A stretch of DNA of 8,803 nucleotides from Opitutaceae bacterium (GTDB lineage: Bacteria > Verrucomicrobiota > Verrucomicrobiia > Opitutales > Opitutaceae), in the NCBI GenBank assembly GCA_031282705.1, contig JAITDF010000018.1, forward strand, positions 1-8,803, in the 5' to 3' direction. The notes beneath the pieces were generated by a model. It searched no databases and was not told the DNA's origin. It saw nothing but the letters and a program-made list of their open reading frames with translations. Numbering within the stretch: the stretch's first letter is position 1; the number at the start of each line of letters is the position of its first letter. Shown here piece after piece: positions 1 to 5,862 of the stretch. The translations under genes were made by a program, and so were the position numbers.

Positions 1-126
1 GCCCCGGAGGTGGCGGAGACGTATTTCGACTTCCTTATTTCCAGCCTCCCCGCCCCCGCCAATTTCCAACCATGCGGGCGCGTGCTGAGGTGCTCGAAAT
101 ACTCACGGGCGGGAGGCGCGGCATGA
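1..126 (+). CDS. C-terminal end of an upstream gene, product unknown (partial)
   Basis: The first forward frame is open from the window edge and stops with TGA at 124-126, giving about 41 C-terminal residues (APEVAETYFDFLISSLPAPA onward, ending SRAGGAA). The start lies outside the window. The stop overlaps the ATG at 123 as ATGA, the same junction seen at most later gene pairs, and this is the main argument that the frame is real. Third positions are GC-rich, as in the other genes. No domain is recognisable. A competing frame starting at 72 reads through into the next protein, but that start has no ribosome binding site. Confidence 0.5.
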   Translation, partial: APEVAETYFDFLISSLPAPANFQPCGRVLRCSKYSRAGGAA

Positions 127-314
127 GGACGCTGCTGTTCATCGCCGCGTTCGCCGTGATGCTCCCAGTGCTTGGGGCCTGTGTAGTCCTGCACTTTGCG
201 GGGCGCGTGGTTTTTAACGCGGCGGCGGCGGCGGTCGATACCATCCTGGTCGGGCTCGAACACCTGCACGGCTGGACAGGCGGAAGGAATGGGAGGAGGT
301 CGCATGAGCGTTGA
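123..314 (+). CDS. Small single-pass membrane protein, unknown function
   Basis: This is a 63-aa protein, MRTLLFIAAFAVMLPVLGAC onward. Residues 3-27 form one hydrophobic segment, and the remainder is short and polar with a basic end (GGRNGRRSHER). LGAC at 17-20 resembles a lipoprotein signal cleavage box. However, the hydrophobic run continues past the cysteine, so a plain N-terminal membrane anchor is at least as likely. The start at 123 is chosen because GGGAGG at 111-116 sits 6 bases upstream and the ATG overlaps the previous stop; the in-frame ATG at 72 lacks a binding site. The last 11 bases overlap the next gene. Position in a phage-like operon would allow a lysis-type or exclusion role, but nothing here shows it. 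Confidence 0.6.
   Translation: MRTLLFIAAFAVMLPVLGACVVLHFAGRVVFNAAAAAVDTILVGLEHLHGWTGGRNGRRSHER
291..299 (+). promoter_or_regulatory. Strong Shine-Dalgarno for the gene at 304
   Basis: GGGAGGAGG lies just upstream of ATG 304, with its GGAGG core (292-296) 7 bases from the start. It is inside the end of the preceding gene. It fixes the start at 304 over the longer frame opening at 196, which would lie almost wholly inside the membrane-protein gene. Confidence 0.75.
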
Positions 315-645
315 TAAATTCGCAGCATCGTTTTACGCCACCGCCGCCAACGCCGGGCTGTGGGTGATACCGCGTGCAAAGTGCCGCGAACTGCTCGCCT
401 GCCTGCTTGCCTTTGGCGGCGGCGACAGTCAGTGGACGATGACCGTGCTCGCGCACAAGTGCCTTTTCGCGCAGAAAATGCTGCGCATCGAGGGCGGCGA
501 GGCGCCGGCGATGGAGGATGCCGTCGAAATCGCGCGGCTGGTGCGCGAACTCCTGCCGCTGGGTCTCATTGGCAAGCCCGCCAAGCCGCTGCCGGCGTGG
601 GCGGAGAAAATTTTAAGGGAGAACGGGGTGAAGACCCCCGCATGA
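304..645 (+). CDS. Hypothetical 113-aa protein
   Basis: The product is not recognised. It is a soluble, mostly helical-looking protein (MSVDKFAASFYATAANAGLW onward) with three cysteines at 27, 33 and 53 and a basic/proline-rich stretch KPAKPLPAW near 91-99. There is no signal peptide or clear membrane segment. It starts from a strong Shine-Dalgarno at 291-299 and overlaps the preceding gene by 11 bases. It ends 4 bases before the start of the invertase gene, so the two are probably co-translated. Size and position suggest a phage accessory protein; no function can be assigned. Confidence 0.7.
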   Translation: MSVDKFAASFYATAANAGLWVIPRAKCRELLACLLAFGGGDSQWTMTVLAHKCLFAQKMLRIEGGEAPAMEDAVEIARLVRELLPLGLIGKPAKPLPAWAEKILRENGVKTPA

Positions 646-649
646 CGCC

Positions 650-1282
650 ATGATTTACGGCTATATCCGCGTAAGCACCGACATGCAGACGGTGGAGAAC
701 CAGAGGCACGAAATCACGCGATTCTGTGCGCGCCAAGGGCTGTCCATTGATGCATGGGTTGAGGAGACCATCTCCGGGGCCAAAGACCCCGCCAAACGCA
801 AGCTAGGGCCGCTGCTGAAAAATCTGGCCGCGGGCGATATATTAATCTGCGGGGAGCTTTCCCGGCTGGGCCGCTCGCTGCTCATGGTGATGGAAATACT
901 CAATCATTGCCTGAAATGCGGGGTGAAGGTTTGGACGTTGAAAGACAACTACCGGCTGGGCGATGACATCACCAGCAAGGTGCTGGCCTTCGCCTTCGGA
1001 CTCTGCGCCGAAATCGAGCGGGACATGATAAGCAAACGCACAAAGGAGGCGCTCGTGCGCAAGCGCGCCGAGGGCGTGGTGCTTGGGCGTCCAAAGGGTC
1101 GGCGCAGTGCCCGCGTGAAGCTCACCGGGAGGGAGGGCGAGATCATCCGCCTGCGCGAGGCCGGGTTGAGCCAAACCCGCACGGCGCGGCGGCTGAAGGT
1201 GCATCGCGGCACACTGGCGAAGTTCATCAGGGACTCCGGGCTGCTCTGGGAAAACCAAAACTGGGAGGAGCGGACGCCATGA
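650..1282 (+). CDS. Serine site-specific recombinase, Mpi-type DNA invertase/resolvase family
   Basis: This 210-aa protein is of normal length for a small serine recombinase. The N-terminal catalytic domain (about 1-140) begins MIYGYIRVSTDMQTVENQRH, with the nucleophile at Ser9 and conserved Arg7. The active-site segment ELSRLGRS (69-76) supplies Ser71, Arg72 and Arg75. The long E-helix follows, with LCAEIERDMISKRTKEAL at 118-135. LGRPKGRRS (145-153) leads into a C-terminal helix-turn-helix (about 160-195: REGEIIRLREAGLSQTRTAR). From memory, the wording of the catalytic domain (ETISGAK, KRKLG, VWTLKDNYRLG, KVLAFAFGL) follows the Bacteroides master invertase Mpi more closely than Hin/Gin or Tn3 resolvases. 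Such enzymes cut and rejoin two short sites to invert or resolve DNA. It has no good Shine-Dalgarno and lies 4 bases after the previous stop, so translational coupling is likely. The substrate sites were not identified. Confidence 0.95.
   Translation: MIYGYIRVSTDMQTVENQRHEITRFCARQGLSIDAWVEETISGAKDPAKRKLGPLLKNLAAGDILICGELSRLGRSLLMVMEILNHCLKCGVKVWTLKDNYRLGDDITSKVLAFAFGLCAEIERDMISKRTKEALVRKRAEGVVLGRPKGRRSARVKLTGREGEIIRLREAGLSQTRTARRLKVHRGTLAKFIRDSGLLWENQNWEERTP
1263..1270 (+). promoter_or_regulatory. Shine-Dalgarno for the gene at 1279
   Basis: GGGAGGAG sits 8 bases before ATG 1279, inside the 3' end of the invertase gene. It supports independent re-initiation at the ATGA-type overlap with the invertase stop. 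Confidence 0.7.
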
Positions 1283-1500
1283 AAAGAGAATTTGAGGGCA
1301 TCAAAATCGTCAATGAGGCCCAAGCCAAGGCGCTCGGTTGCAGGTCGTTGACGACCCGGATAAACCCGGTGAGCGAGGCGGACATGCTTCGCCATTTCAT
1401 CACCGACATGCAGCGGGGCGGCATCCGCTTCGCGCTGGTGAAGGCGGGGGAGGGCGTCGAGGTGTGGCGCGGCGCGCCAAAGACGGAGGATTTTTTATGA
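1279..1500 (+). CDS. Small accessory protein, MKREFEG family (copy 1)
   Basis: This is a 73-aa protein of unknown function. Its first 54 residues align without gaps to residues 38-91 of the next gene's product, with about 27 identities by eye. Shared segments are MKREFEGI-I at the start, a NPVSEAD/DPVSKAD turn, and G-[IV]-R-F-x-LV near the end. The pattern suggests a small alpha/beta fold. The start overlaps the invertase stop and has a good Shine-Dalgarno at 1263-1270; the stop overlaps the next ATG. Because it follows the invertase directly it could be an invertase accessory factor, but it may equally be an unrelated phage moron. No known family was recognised. Confidence 0.75.
   Translation: MKREFEGIKIVNEAQAKALGCRSLTTRINPVSEADMLRHFITDMQRGGIRFALVKAGEGVEVWRGAPKTEDFL
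1485..1490 (+). promoter_or_regulatory. Shine-Dalgarno for the gene at 1497
   Basis: GGAGGA is followed by six T residues and then ATG 1497. The 6-base spacing supports this start over the longer in-frame ATG at 1338, which would lie inside the previous gene. Confidence 0.65.
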
Positions 1501-1883
1501 GCACGGAAAATAATATACAAGAGGTAGCATCCCCGGAGGCCTCTGCCGCCTTAAATGACAGGGTGAAGGGAAATGACAGGGTGAAGGGGGATGCCGGCAC
1601 GGTGGGCATGAAGAGGGAATTTGAAGGCATCGAAATCATAAACTTCACACAGGCACATGAACGCGGTTTCATGCAGTTGTTTCCCCTAGTAGACCCGGTG
1701 AGCAAGGCGGACTTGCTTCGCAGCACCATCGCAGAATTGCGGCAGTGCGGCGTCCGCTTCGTGCTGGTGGATTCAGGGGATAAGATGGAGGCGGATGTGG
1801 AGGTGGAGATGGGTGAGGACGAGGGCGTAGCGATATGGATAGAAAGACGCGCAGAATACGAAGCGACATGGTTAGAAAGATAA
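1497..1883 (+). CDS. Small accessory protein, MKREFEG family (copy 2, extended)
   Basis: This is a 128-aa paralogue of the preceding gene. Residues 1-37 are an added polar leader containing a doubled six-residue unit NDRVKG. Residues 38-91 match the upstream 73-aa protein without gaps. The tail (about 95-128) is acidic (EADVEVEMGEDEG) and ends in a charged helix. ATG 1497 overlaps the previous stop and has a Shine-Dalgarno. A second in-frame ATG at 1608 would give a 91-aa protein starting exactly at the shared MKREFEG, so the leader may be a later addition and dual starts are possible. Function unknown. The arrangement is best explained by tandem duplication followed by divergence. Confidence 0.75.
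   Translation: MSTENNIQEVASPEASAALNDRVKGNDRVKGDAGTVGMKREFEGIEIINFTQAHERGFMQLFPLVDPVSKADLLRSTIAELRQCGVRFVLVDSGDKMEADVEVEMGEDEGVAIWIERRAEYEATWLER
1553..1588 (+). repeat. Perfect 18-bp tandem duplication inside a coding region
   Basis: AAATGACAGGGTGAAGGG occurs twice in a row (1553-1570 and 1571-1588) with no mismatch. The 18-base period preserves the frame and doubles the peptide NDRVKG. Perfect identity implies a recent slippage or duplication event. Confidence 0.95.
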
Positions 1884-1889
1884 ATAGTC

Positions 1890-2309
1890 ATGGAAAATAA
1901 TACACAAACAACCGGCCCGGATGAGGGCATGGCGGCGCCGGTGCACGCGGCACTGGTGCGGAATGATTTTGGCGGTTTGGAAATGCGCTTTTTCATGAGC
2001 GCGGCGGACGCGGCGAGGGCCAGAGCCACCCGCCCAAACACGGGCGTGCCAAAGGTCACGCCGCAAGAGGCGCAGGCGCGGTGGAGCCCGCCCGCGCTGG
2101 TGGAGGTGACGGGCACCACGAGCATCGAGCCGATGGTGTGCAATGCCGCCGTGGCGCGGCGCATCCTGGGCAACATCGGCGTCACGACATTATGGGCACT
2201 CGAAAAGCGCGGCGTCGTGAAGCGGCTGCCGGACTTTCCGCGTAGCATGTATAGCGTCGCACACCTCCGCGAGGTGGTGGAGCGGCAGATGAAAAAGGCA
2301 GCTGTATGA
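1890..2309 (+). CDS. Putative DNA-binding protein with C-terminal excisionase/MerR-like HTH
   Basis: This is a 139-aa protein. The C-terminal segment, about residues 85-131 (NAAVARRILGNIGVTTLWAL, then EKRGVVKRLPDFPRSMYSVA), has the shape of a winged helix-turn-helix of the excisionase/MerR type: a helix, a turn before a recognition helix, a basic wing, then a Y-x-x-x-x-L-R helix. The N-terminal 84 residues are unassigned. They carry a motif at 24-33 (VRNDFGGLEM) resembling the MKREFEGI start of the two genes upstream. The likely role is DNA binding, for example as a transcriptional regulator or a directionality factor for the nearby recombinase. It begins 6 bases after the previous stop with only a weak purine stretch upstream, and its stop overlaps the next start. 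Confidence 0.7.
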   Translation: MENNTQTTGPDEGMAAPVHAALVRNDFGGLEMRFFMSAADAARARATRPNTGVPKVTPQEAQARWSPPALVEVTGTTSIEPMVCNAAVARRILGNIGVTTLWALEKRGVVKRLPDFPRSMYSVAHLREVVERQMKKAAV

Positions 2310-2557
2310 CATTAGATTTCATCATTCCTTTTATATTCGGTTTCTGCGCCGGCGCCGGGGTGCACGGGCTGCTCATGTGGCGGCTGTTGCGGCACCGGCG
2401 AGAGACGGCCCTGAATGACTTTGGGCGGCGGCATGGTGCGCAGGGAGAGCCTGCGACGGGGTTTGCTTGGCTTTTCCCCAAACGAAACACCGCCGTCCAT
2501 CAATTTTCCATCACCGGCGCGCCCGCGCCGGCAAACAAACAACCCAAAAAACAATAA
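2306..2557 (+). CDS. Small membrane-anchored protein, unknown function
   Basis: This is an 83-aa protein whose residues 4-27 (IIPFIFGFCAGAGVHGLLMW from residue 6) form a single hydrophobic helix with small-residue packing. Basic residues RLLRHRR (26-32) follow, which would keep the C-terminal part in the cytoplasm. The remainder is polar and ends in KQPKKQ. ATG 2306 overlaps the preceding stop as ATGA, with AAAAAGG about 8 bases upstream. It resembles the short anchored proteins common in phage early operons. No family was recognised. Confidence 0.6.
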   Translation: MTLDFIIPFIFGFCAGAGVHGLLMWRLLRHRRETALNDFGRRHGAQGEPATGFAWLFPKRNTAVHQFSITGAPAPANKQPKKQ

Positions 2558-2561
2558 TGAT

Positions 2562-3533
2562 ATGAGCAGGAAAAATAAATACGCCGACCGCGTCGAATTC
2601 GCGGAAGGCATCCAAGCAATGAAAGAGGGGAAGGATATTAAAACAAATCCATACCCATATAGCGCGGAAATCGCGCCGGGGAAGGCCACGGAAAACATCC
2701 CGCATCTCGCGTGGGCCGCCGGCCACAAGGCCGCTGAAAAACAGGCGGCGGAGGCGCACACGGACACGCCGGCCCAGTGGGGCACCGTGAGGGTGCCTGA
2801 CGGCGTGTTCGAGGGCCATACCCTCCGCGTCGTTTACTCGGAAATGCGCGAAGCCATTGCCGGAAAATCGCCCGACGAAATTAACAAAACCATCGCCGAG
2901 GCTCTCGACGAGCCGTGCGCGCGCCTGCTCTTGGAAAAATGGGAGCCCGAAGCCTTTGCCGATGGAAAGGAGCCGGATGTGGCCGACGCCCTTTTGAGCG
3001 CGGCGATCCATCTCATGCTTGGCGAGGGCGACATCCCGGCGGCGCCGGCGGCGGCGGATTTGAAAAACGAATTGCCCGGAAGAAAGATTCTTGTCCGGCA
3101 CAATTTTTCCGAGGCGGAACGGCTGAAATTCGCCGAGAAAATGACCGTCGCGCAACGCGAGATTGACGCCGCTGAGGAGCAAAAAAAGCGAGCGGCGACG
3201 CAGTTCAAGAGCCGCATCGAGGGCGCGACCGCCGAGCGCGACGAGGCGATGGAGGCGTTCCGCACCGGATACGAAATGCGCGAGGTGCAGTGCAAGTGCG
3301 TGGCCGACGATCCCGAGCCCGGCCTCAAAACCTTCTACCGCGAGGACACCGGCGAAAAGGCCAGGACGGAGGAAATGACCGCCGAGGACAAGCAACGGCT
3401 GCTGCCGCTGCCGGCTACCGGGGAGGCTTCCGCCGACGACGCCGATGCCGATGCGGACGATGCCGATGCCGAAGCCGCGGACGCCGACGAGAGCGACGCC
3501 GGGGATGCGTCCGGCGTGGAGCCCATTTTCTAA
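2562..3533 (+). CDS. Two-part phage protein: RMF-like N-terminus plus conserved phage domain, acidic tail
   Basis: This is a 323-aa protein. Residues about 8-62 (ADRVEFAEGIQAMKEGKDIK ... PYPY ... HLAWAAGHKAAEK) resemble the ribosome modulation factor fold pattern: G-x-x-A-x-x-x-G, a PY turn, then a W-x-x-G helix. Residues about 172-285 match a family I recognise from phage recombination operons: a charged helical hairpin (AQREIDAAEEQKKRAATQFK) followed by GYEMREVQCKC, a YRxDTGE turn and TAEDKQRLLPLP. Residues 289-313 are almost wholly Asp/Ala/Glu. The middle (75-165) is unassigned. The function of both domains in phages is unknown. ATG 2562 is chosen because it lies 4 bases after the previous stop; an earlier ATG at 2415 would overlap the upstream gene by over 140 bases. 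There is no Shine-Dalgarno, but the start region is A-rich. Confidence 0.75.
   Translation: MSRKNKYADRVEFAEGIQAMKEGKDIKTNPYPYSAEIAPGKATENIPHLAWAAGHKAAEKQAAEAHTDTPAQWGTVRVPDGVFEGHTLRVVYSEMREAIAGKSPDEINKTIAEALDEPCARLLLEKWEPEAFADGKEPDVADALLSAAIHLMLGEGDIPAAPAAADLKNELPGRKILVRHNFSEAERLKFAEKMTVAQREIDAAEEQKKRAATQFKSRIEGATAERDEAMEAFRTGYEMREVQCKCVADDPEPGLKTFYREDTGEKARTEEMTAEDKQRLLPLPATGEASADDADADADDADAEAADADESDAGDASGVEPIF
3430..3500 (+). repeat. Low-complexity GCCGAY repeat encoding an Asp/Ala acidic tail
   Basis: Imperfect GCCGAT/GCCGAC hexamers run through this stretch and encode alternating Ala and Asp. The repeat is in frame and ends about 30 bases before the stop. Simple repeats of this kind change length by slippage, so the tail length probably varies between relatives. 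Confidence 0.7.
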
Positions 3534-3554
3534 AATCCAACCCAAACCCAAAAC

Positions 3555-3569
3555 GCCGGTGAAACCGGC
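3555..3569 (+). other. Small hairpin in the recT leader
   Basis: GCCGGT-GAA-ACCGGC forms a perfect 6-bp stem with a 3-base loop in the 44-base gap before recT, ending 8 bases before ATG 3578. It is followed by ATTATATT rather than a run of T, so it is a poor intrinsic terminator. It occupies the place of a Shine-Dalgarno, which is absent. It may stabilise the upstream message end or keep the start region open. Confidence 0.5.
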
Positions 3570-3577
3570 ATTATATT

Positions 3578-4942
3578 ATGGCTGAAAATAATAATACAAA
3601 CGCGCTCGCGGTGCTTCAATCGCGGGCCGTCTCCCTCCTCAACTCGGAGAGCACACAGGAAAAAATCCGTGCGCTCATCCCGGCGTCGATGAGTTACGAC
3701 CGGTTCCACCGGCTGGCGGTTTCGCTGGTGCATCGCAACCCGAAAATTGCGGAGTGCGAGACGGTGTCGTTTTTCGCGACGCTTTCCGACTGCGCCACCA
3801 TCGGCGTCTATCCCGACCCGGTGACCGGGCTCGCTTATATCATTCCGCGCTGGAATTCCAAAAAGAAGGTTCTGGAGGCGACATTGCTCGTTGGATACAA
3901 GGGGCTCCGCTCCATCTCGCTGCGGTCGCCGGAAATCCTCGACTTGTGGACGGGCGTGGTTCGCACCGGCGACACCTTCAAGCTCTGCCGCGCCCCGCGA
4001 CAGGAGATTATTCACGAGCCGTTGCCGGATGAGAGCGGCGAAGTGATCGGCTATTATTCAATCGCCCAGCTCCGCAACGGGCTCGTCTCCTACGAATGGA
4101 TGCCGGTGGCGGTGCTGAAAAAAATCCGGGATGATGCCCTTTCCAAGTTGGAAGACTGGCAGGTGAAGACTTCGCCTTGGACTCTTTGGGAGGAGGAAAT
4201 GGGCCGGAAAAGCGTCATGCGGCGGCATTTCAAAAGCCTGCCTTTGCGCCCGGAAGACCAGGAGGCGACGCAACGCGAGCTCGACCGAGAACACGGACAC
4301 GCCGAACCGCTCGACGTGACAAGCAGCGCGTCCGCGCCCGCGCTGGCGGCAAGCCAGGAAGACGCGGCTCCGGCGCTGCCCGCGGCGGCTCCGGCGCGCC
4401 GTGGCCGACCGCCCCGCAGCCCGCAAGGCGCCGCCGCTGTGCAGGCGGCGACCGCCTCCCAGACTGACGCTCCCGAAGCCCAAACCGACGGCGGCGCGGT
4501 GGCGACCGCGCCCGCAGTGCCCGCGCCGGCGTCCGTGCCGGTGGCGCCGCCCGCGCCCGCCACGCCCAAGCCCGCCGCCGCGCCGGTGGAAATGCAGGCG
4601 GAATTTGCAGAGGAGCCGGCGGCGCCGGTGAAAGAAGCCTTGGTCGTGACCGCGCTCGCCGATGGTCAACGGCTCACCTTCAAGGGGCTGCTCAAGACCG
4701 ACATCGTGCGCCGGGCCGTGCGCATGAACAAAGACGCGCCGCCGCAAGCCTCCATCGAGGCCGAGGTATCCGGTGCGTTTTGCGGCAAGGTGCTGCACAT
4801 CGGCGGCGACGGCCTCGAAGCCTGGGCCGACCTCGAAAGCCCCGTCACGCTCACGCTCATCGGGCGGAAGCTCAAAAACGGCACCATCATGGCCGTAGTC
4901 GAAAAGGCGGAACTCACGAATCCGGCGGCGCCGGCAAAGTAA
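3578..4942 (+). CDS. recT: RecT-family single-strand annealing protein with long C-terminal extension
   Basis: This is a 454-aa protein, longer than typical RecT (about 270 aa). The RecT domain spans about residues 25-235: FFATLSDCATIGVYPDPVTG, AYIIPRW (86-92), the hallmark LLVGYKGLRSIS (103-114), VVRTGDTFK (127-135), IIHEP, SPWTLWEEEMGRKSVMRRHF (199-218) and KSLPL. RecT proteins bind single-stranded DNA and pair complementary strands during phage recombination. Residues about 247-350 are a Pro/Ala-rich linker that includes RRGRPPR (274-280), an AT-hook-like motif. Residues about 352-447 form an additional beta-rich region (RLTFKGLLKTDIVRRAVRMN, later ESPVTLTLIGRKL) that I do not recognise. 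The ATG is the first in frame after the previous stop and has no Shine-Dalgarno. The next genes (coiled-coil protein, nuclease) are its expected partners. Confidence 0.95.
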   Translation: MAENNNTNALAVLQSRAVSLLNSESTQEKIRALIPASMSYDRFHRLAVSLVHRNPKIAECETVSFFATLSDCATIGVYPDPVTGLAYIIPRWNSKKKVLEATLLVGYKGLRSISLRSPEILDLWTGVVRTGDTFKLCRAPRQEIIHEPLPDESGEVIGYYSIAQLRNGLVSYEWMPVAVLKKIRDDALSKLEDWQVKTSPWTLWEEEMGRKSVMRRHFKSLPLRPEDQEATQRELDREHGHAEPLDVTSSASAPALAASQEDAAPALPAAAPARRGRPPRSPQGAAAVQAATASQTDAPEAQTDGGAVATAPAVPAPASVPVAPPAPATPKPAAAPVEMQAEFAEEPAAPVKEALVVTALADGQRLTFKGLLKTDIVRRAVRMNKDAPPQASIEAEVSGAFCGKVLHIGGDGLEAWADLESPVTLTLIGRKLKNGTIMAVVEKAELTNPAAPAK

Positions 4943-4959
4943 CAAAAACAAAAGACACC

Positions 4960-4972
4960 GGCGCTTCGCGCC
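4960..4972 (+). other. Small hairpin in the leader of the 4985 gene
   Basis: GGCGC-TTC-GCGCC is a perfect 5-bp stem with a 3-base loop inside the 42-base gap after recT. It is followed by TCTCCCAAAAAT and then ATG 4985, with no Shine-Dalgarno. The layout parallels the recT leader hairpin at 3555-3569. Confidence 0.45.
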
Positions 4973-4984
4973 TCTCCCAAAAAT

Positions 4985-5842
4985 ATGAACACACCCAATA
5001 AAAACGGGGGCGTGATAAAAGCCCCCGGCGAGGCTGCCGCCTTGCCCGTGCTCGTGAAAGCGCCGCCGCTGCCCGTGCTCCCGCTCGTGCTGGTTGACGA
5101 GCGGTTCATCGCACACCTCGACAGGCTCGCGACCAAGGTTGAGGCGTTGAAAATCACCAACGTCGCCGCCGCCCAGTCCGCGGCCAACCTGCTCGTGGAA
5201 ATCACCGACCTGGGGCGGCAGCTTGACCGGAACCGAGCCGCCGCCAAGCGCCCGTTCCTCGACATCAACAGTGCAATCGAGGCCGCCGCCCGTGCGCCCG
5301 CCGGCACGCTCGCGCAATTGAAGGCCGGCGTGCAAAAGCACATTGCGGAATGGGACGCGGATCTGCGCCGCCGTGCGGAAGAGTCGGAGCGCGCGCGGCA
5401 GGCGGAGATTGCCCGCCTCAAAGAGGAAAAACGCCGGCAGGATGAGGAGGCCAAGCGGACGGCCGCGGAGCTCGCCGCATCCCTGCCCGCCGGTGCCGCC
5501 GCCGCCGCGCTCGACCTCGACTTCGAGGATGACGGCATCCCCGCCGAGCCCGCGCCGAAATCGGAAATTGAAAAGCAAATCGAGGCGTTGAAATACGCGC
5601 CGCCCGCCGTGAGCACCGCCGCGCCCGCCGGCGTGCAATACCGCTCCCGGCTGCTGTTCACCGTAACCGACATTGCGAAGCTGCCCGAGCAGTTCATTAC
5701 GCGCTCGGCCAATGAAAAACTCATCCGCGAGGTTTTTGTTGTCGGCTTCAAGGACGGCGACCCGTTGCCGTCGCTGCCGGGCGTGGAGTTCAAGGTTGAC
5801 CGCGTGCCGGTGAGCACGGGGCGGGCGCCGGCGCTGTTTTAA
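4985..5842 (+). CDS. Conserved phage coiled-coil protein of recombination operons
   Basis: This is a 285-aa protein. Residues about 36-110 are helical (VDERFIAHLDRLATKVEALK; RQLDRNRAAAKRPFLDINSA). Residues about 112-165 form a strongly charged coiled coil (RRRAEESERARQAEIARLKE). A short acidic/Pro-Ala linker leads to a compact C-terminal domain at about 217-278 (VQYRSRLLFTVTDIAKLPEQ, then a PGVEF segment). This architecture is familiar from phage operons that also carry RecT and a DUF2800 nuclease. The biochemical role is not established to my knowledge; a scaffold or loader between nuclease and annealing protein is an inference. It starts without a Shine-Dalgarno after an A-rich leader and ends 20 bases before the nuclease start. 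Confidence 0.75.
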   Translation: MNTPNKNGGVIKAPGEAAALPVLVKAPPLPVLPLVLVDERFIAHLDRLATKVEALKITNVAAAQSAANLLVEITDLGRQLDRNRAAAKRPFLDINSAIEAAARAPAGTLAQLKAGVQKHIAEWDADLRRRAEESERARQAEIARLKEEKRRQDEEAKRTAAELAASLPAGAAAAALDLDFEDDGIPAEPAPKSEIEKQIEALKYAPPAVSTAAPAGVQYRSRLLFTVTDIAKLPEQFITRSANEKLIREVFVVGFKDGDPLPSLPGVEFKVDRVPVSTGRAPALF

Positions 5843-5862
5843 TATTGGAAGACTTTTTGCAC

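Noticed and set aside
72..314. Longer form of the first membrane protein starting at 72
   Set aside because: There is no ribosome binding site at 72, while 123 has GGGAGG at 6 bases and an ATGA overlap with the upstream stop.
2415..3533. Longer form of the two-part phage protein starting at 2415
   Set aside because: It would overlap the 2306-2557 gene by over 140 bases, and the added residues look like a shadow frame. ATG 2562 lies directly after the preceding stop.
2511..3551. Long minus-strand open frame of 346 codons
   Set aside because: It lies opposite the 2562-3533 gene, reads as an arginine/glycine/leucine-rich mirror of GC-rich coding DNA and has no recognisable domain.
4058..5638. 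Minus-strand open frame of 526 codons
   Set aside because: It runs antisense across recT and the coiled-coil gene, is low-complexity (Gly/Arg/His-rich) and is explained by high third-position GC on the other strand.
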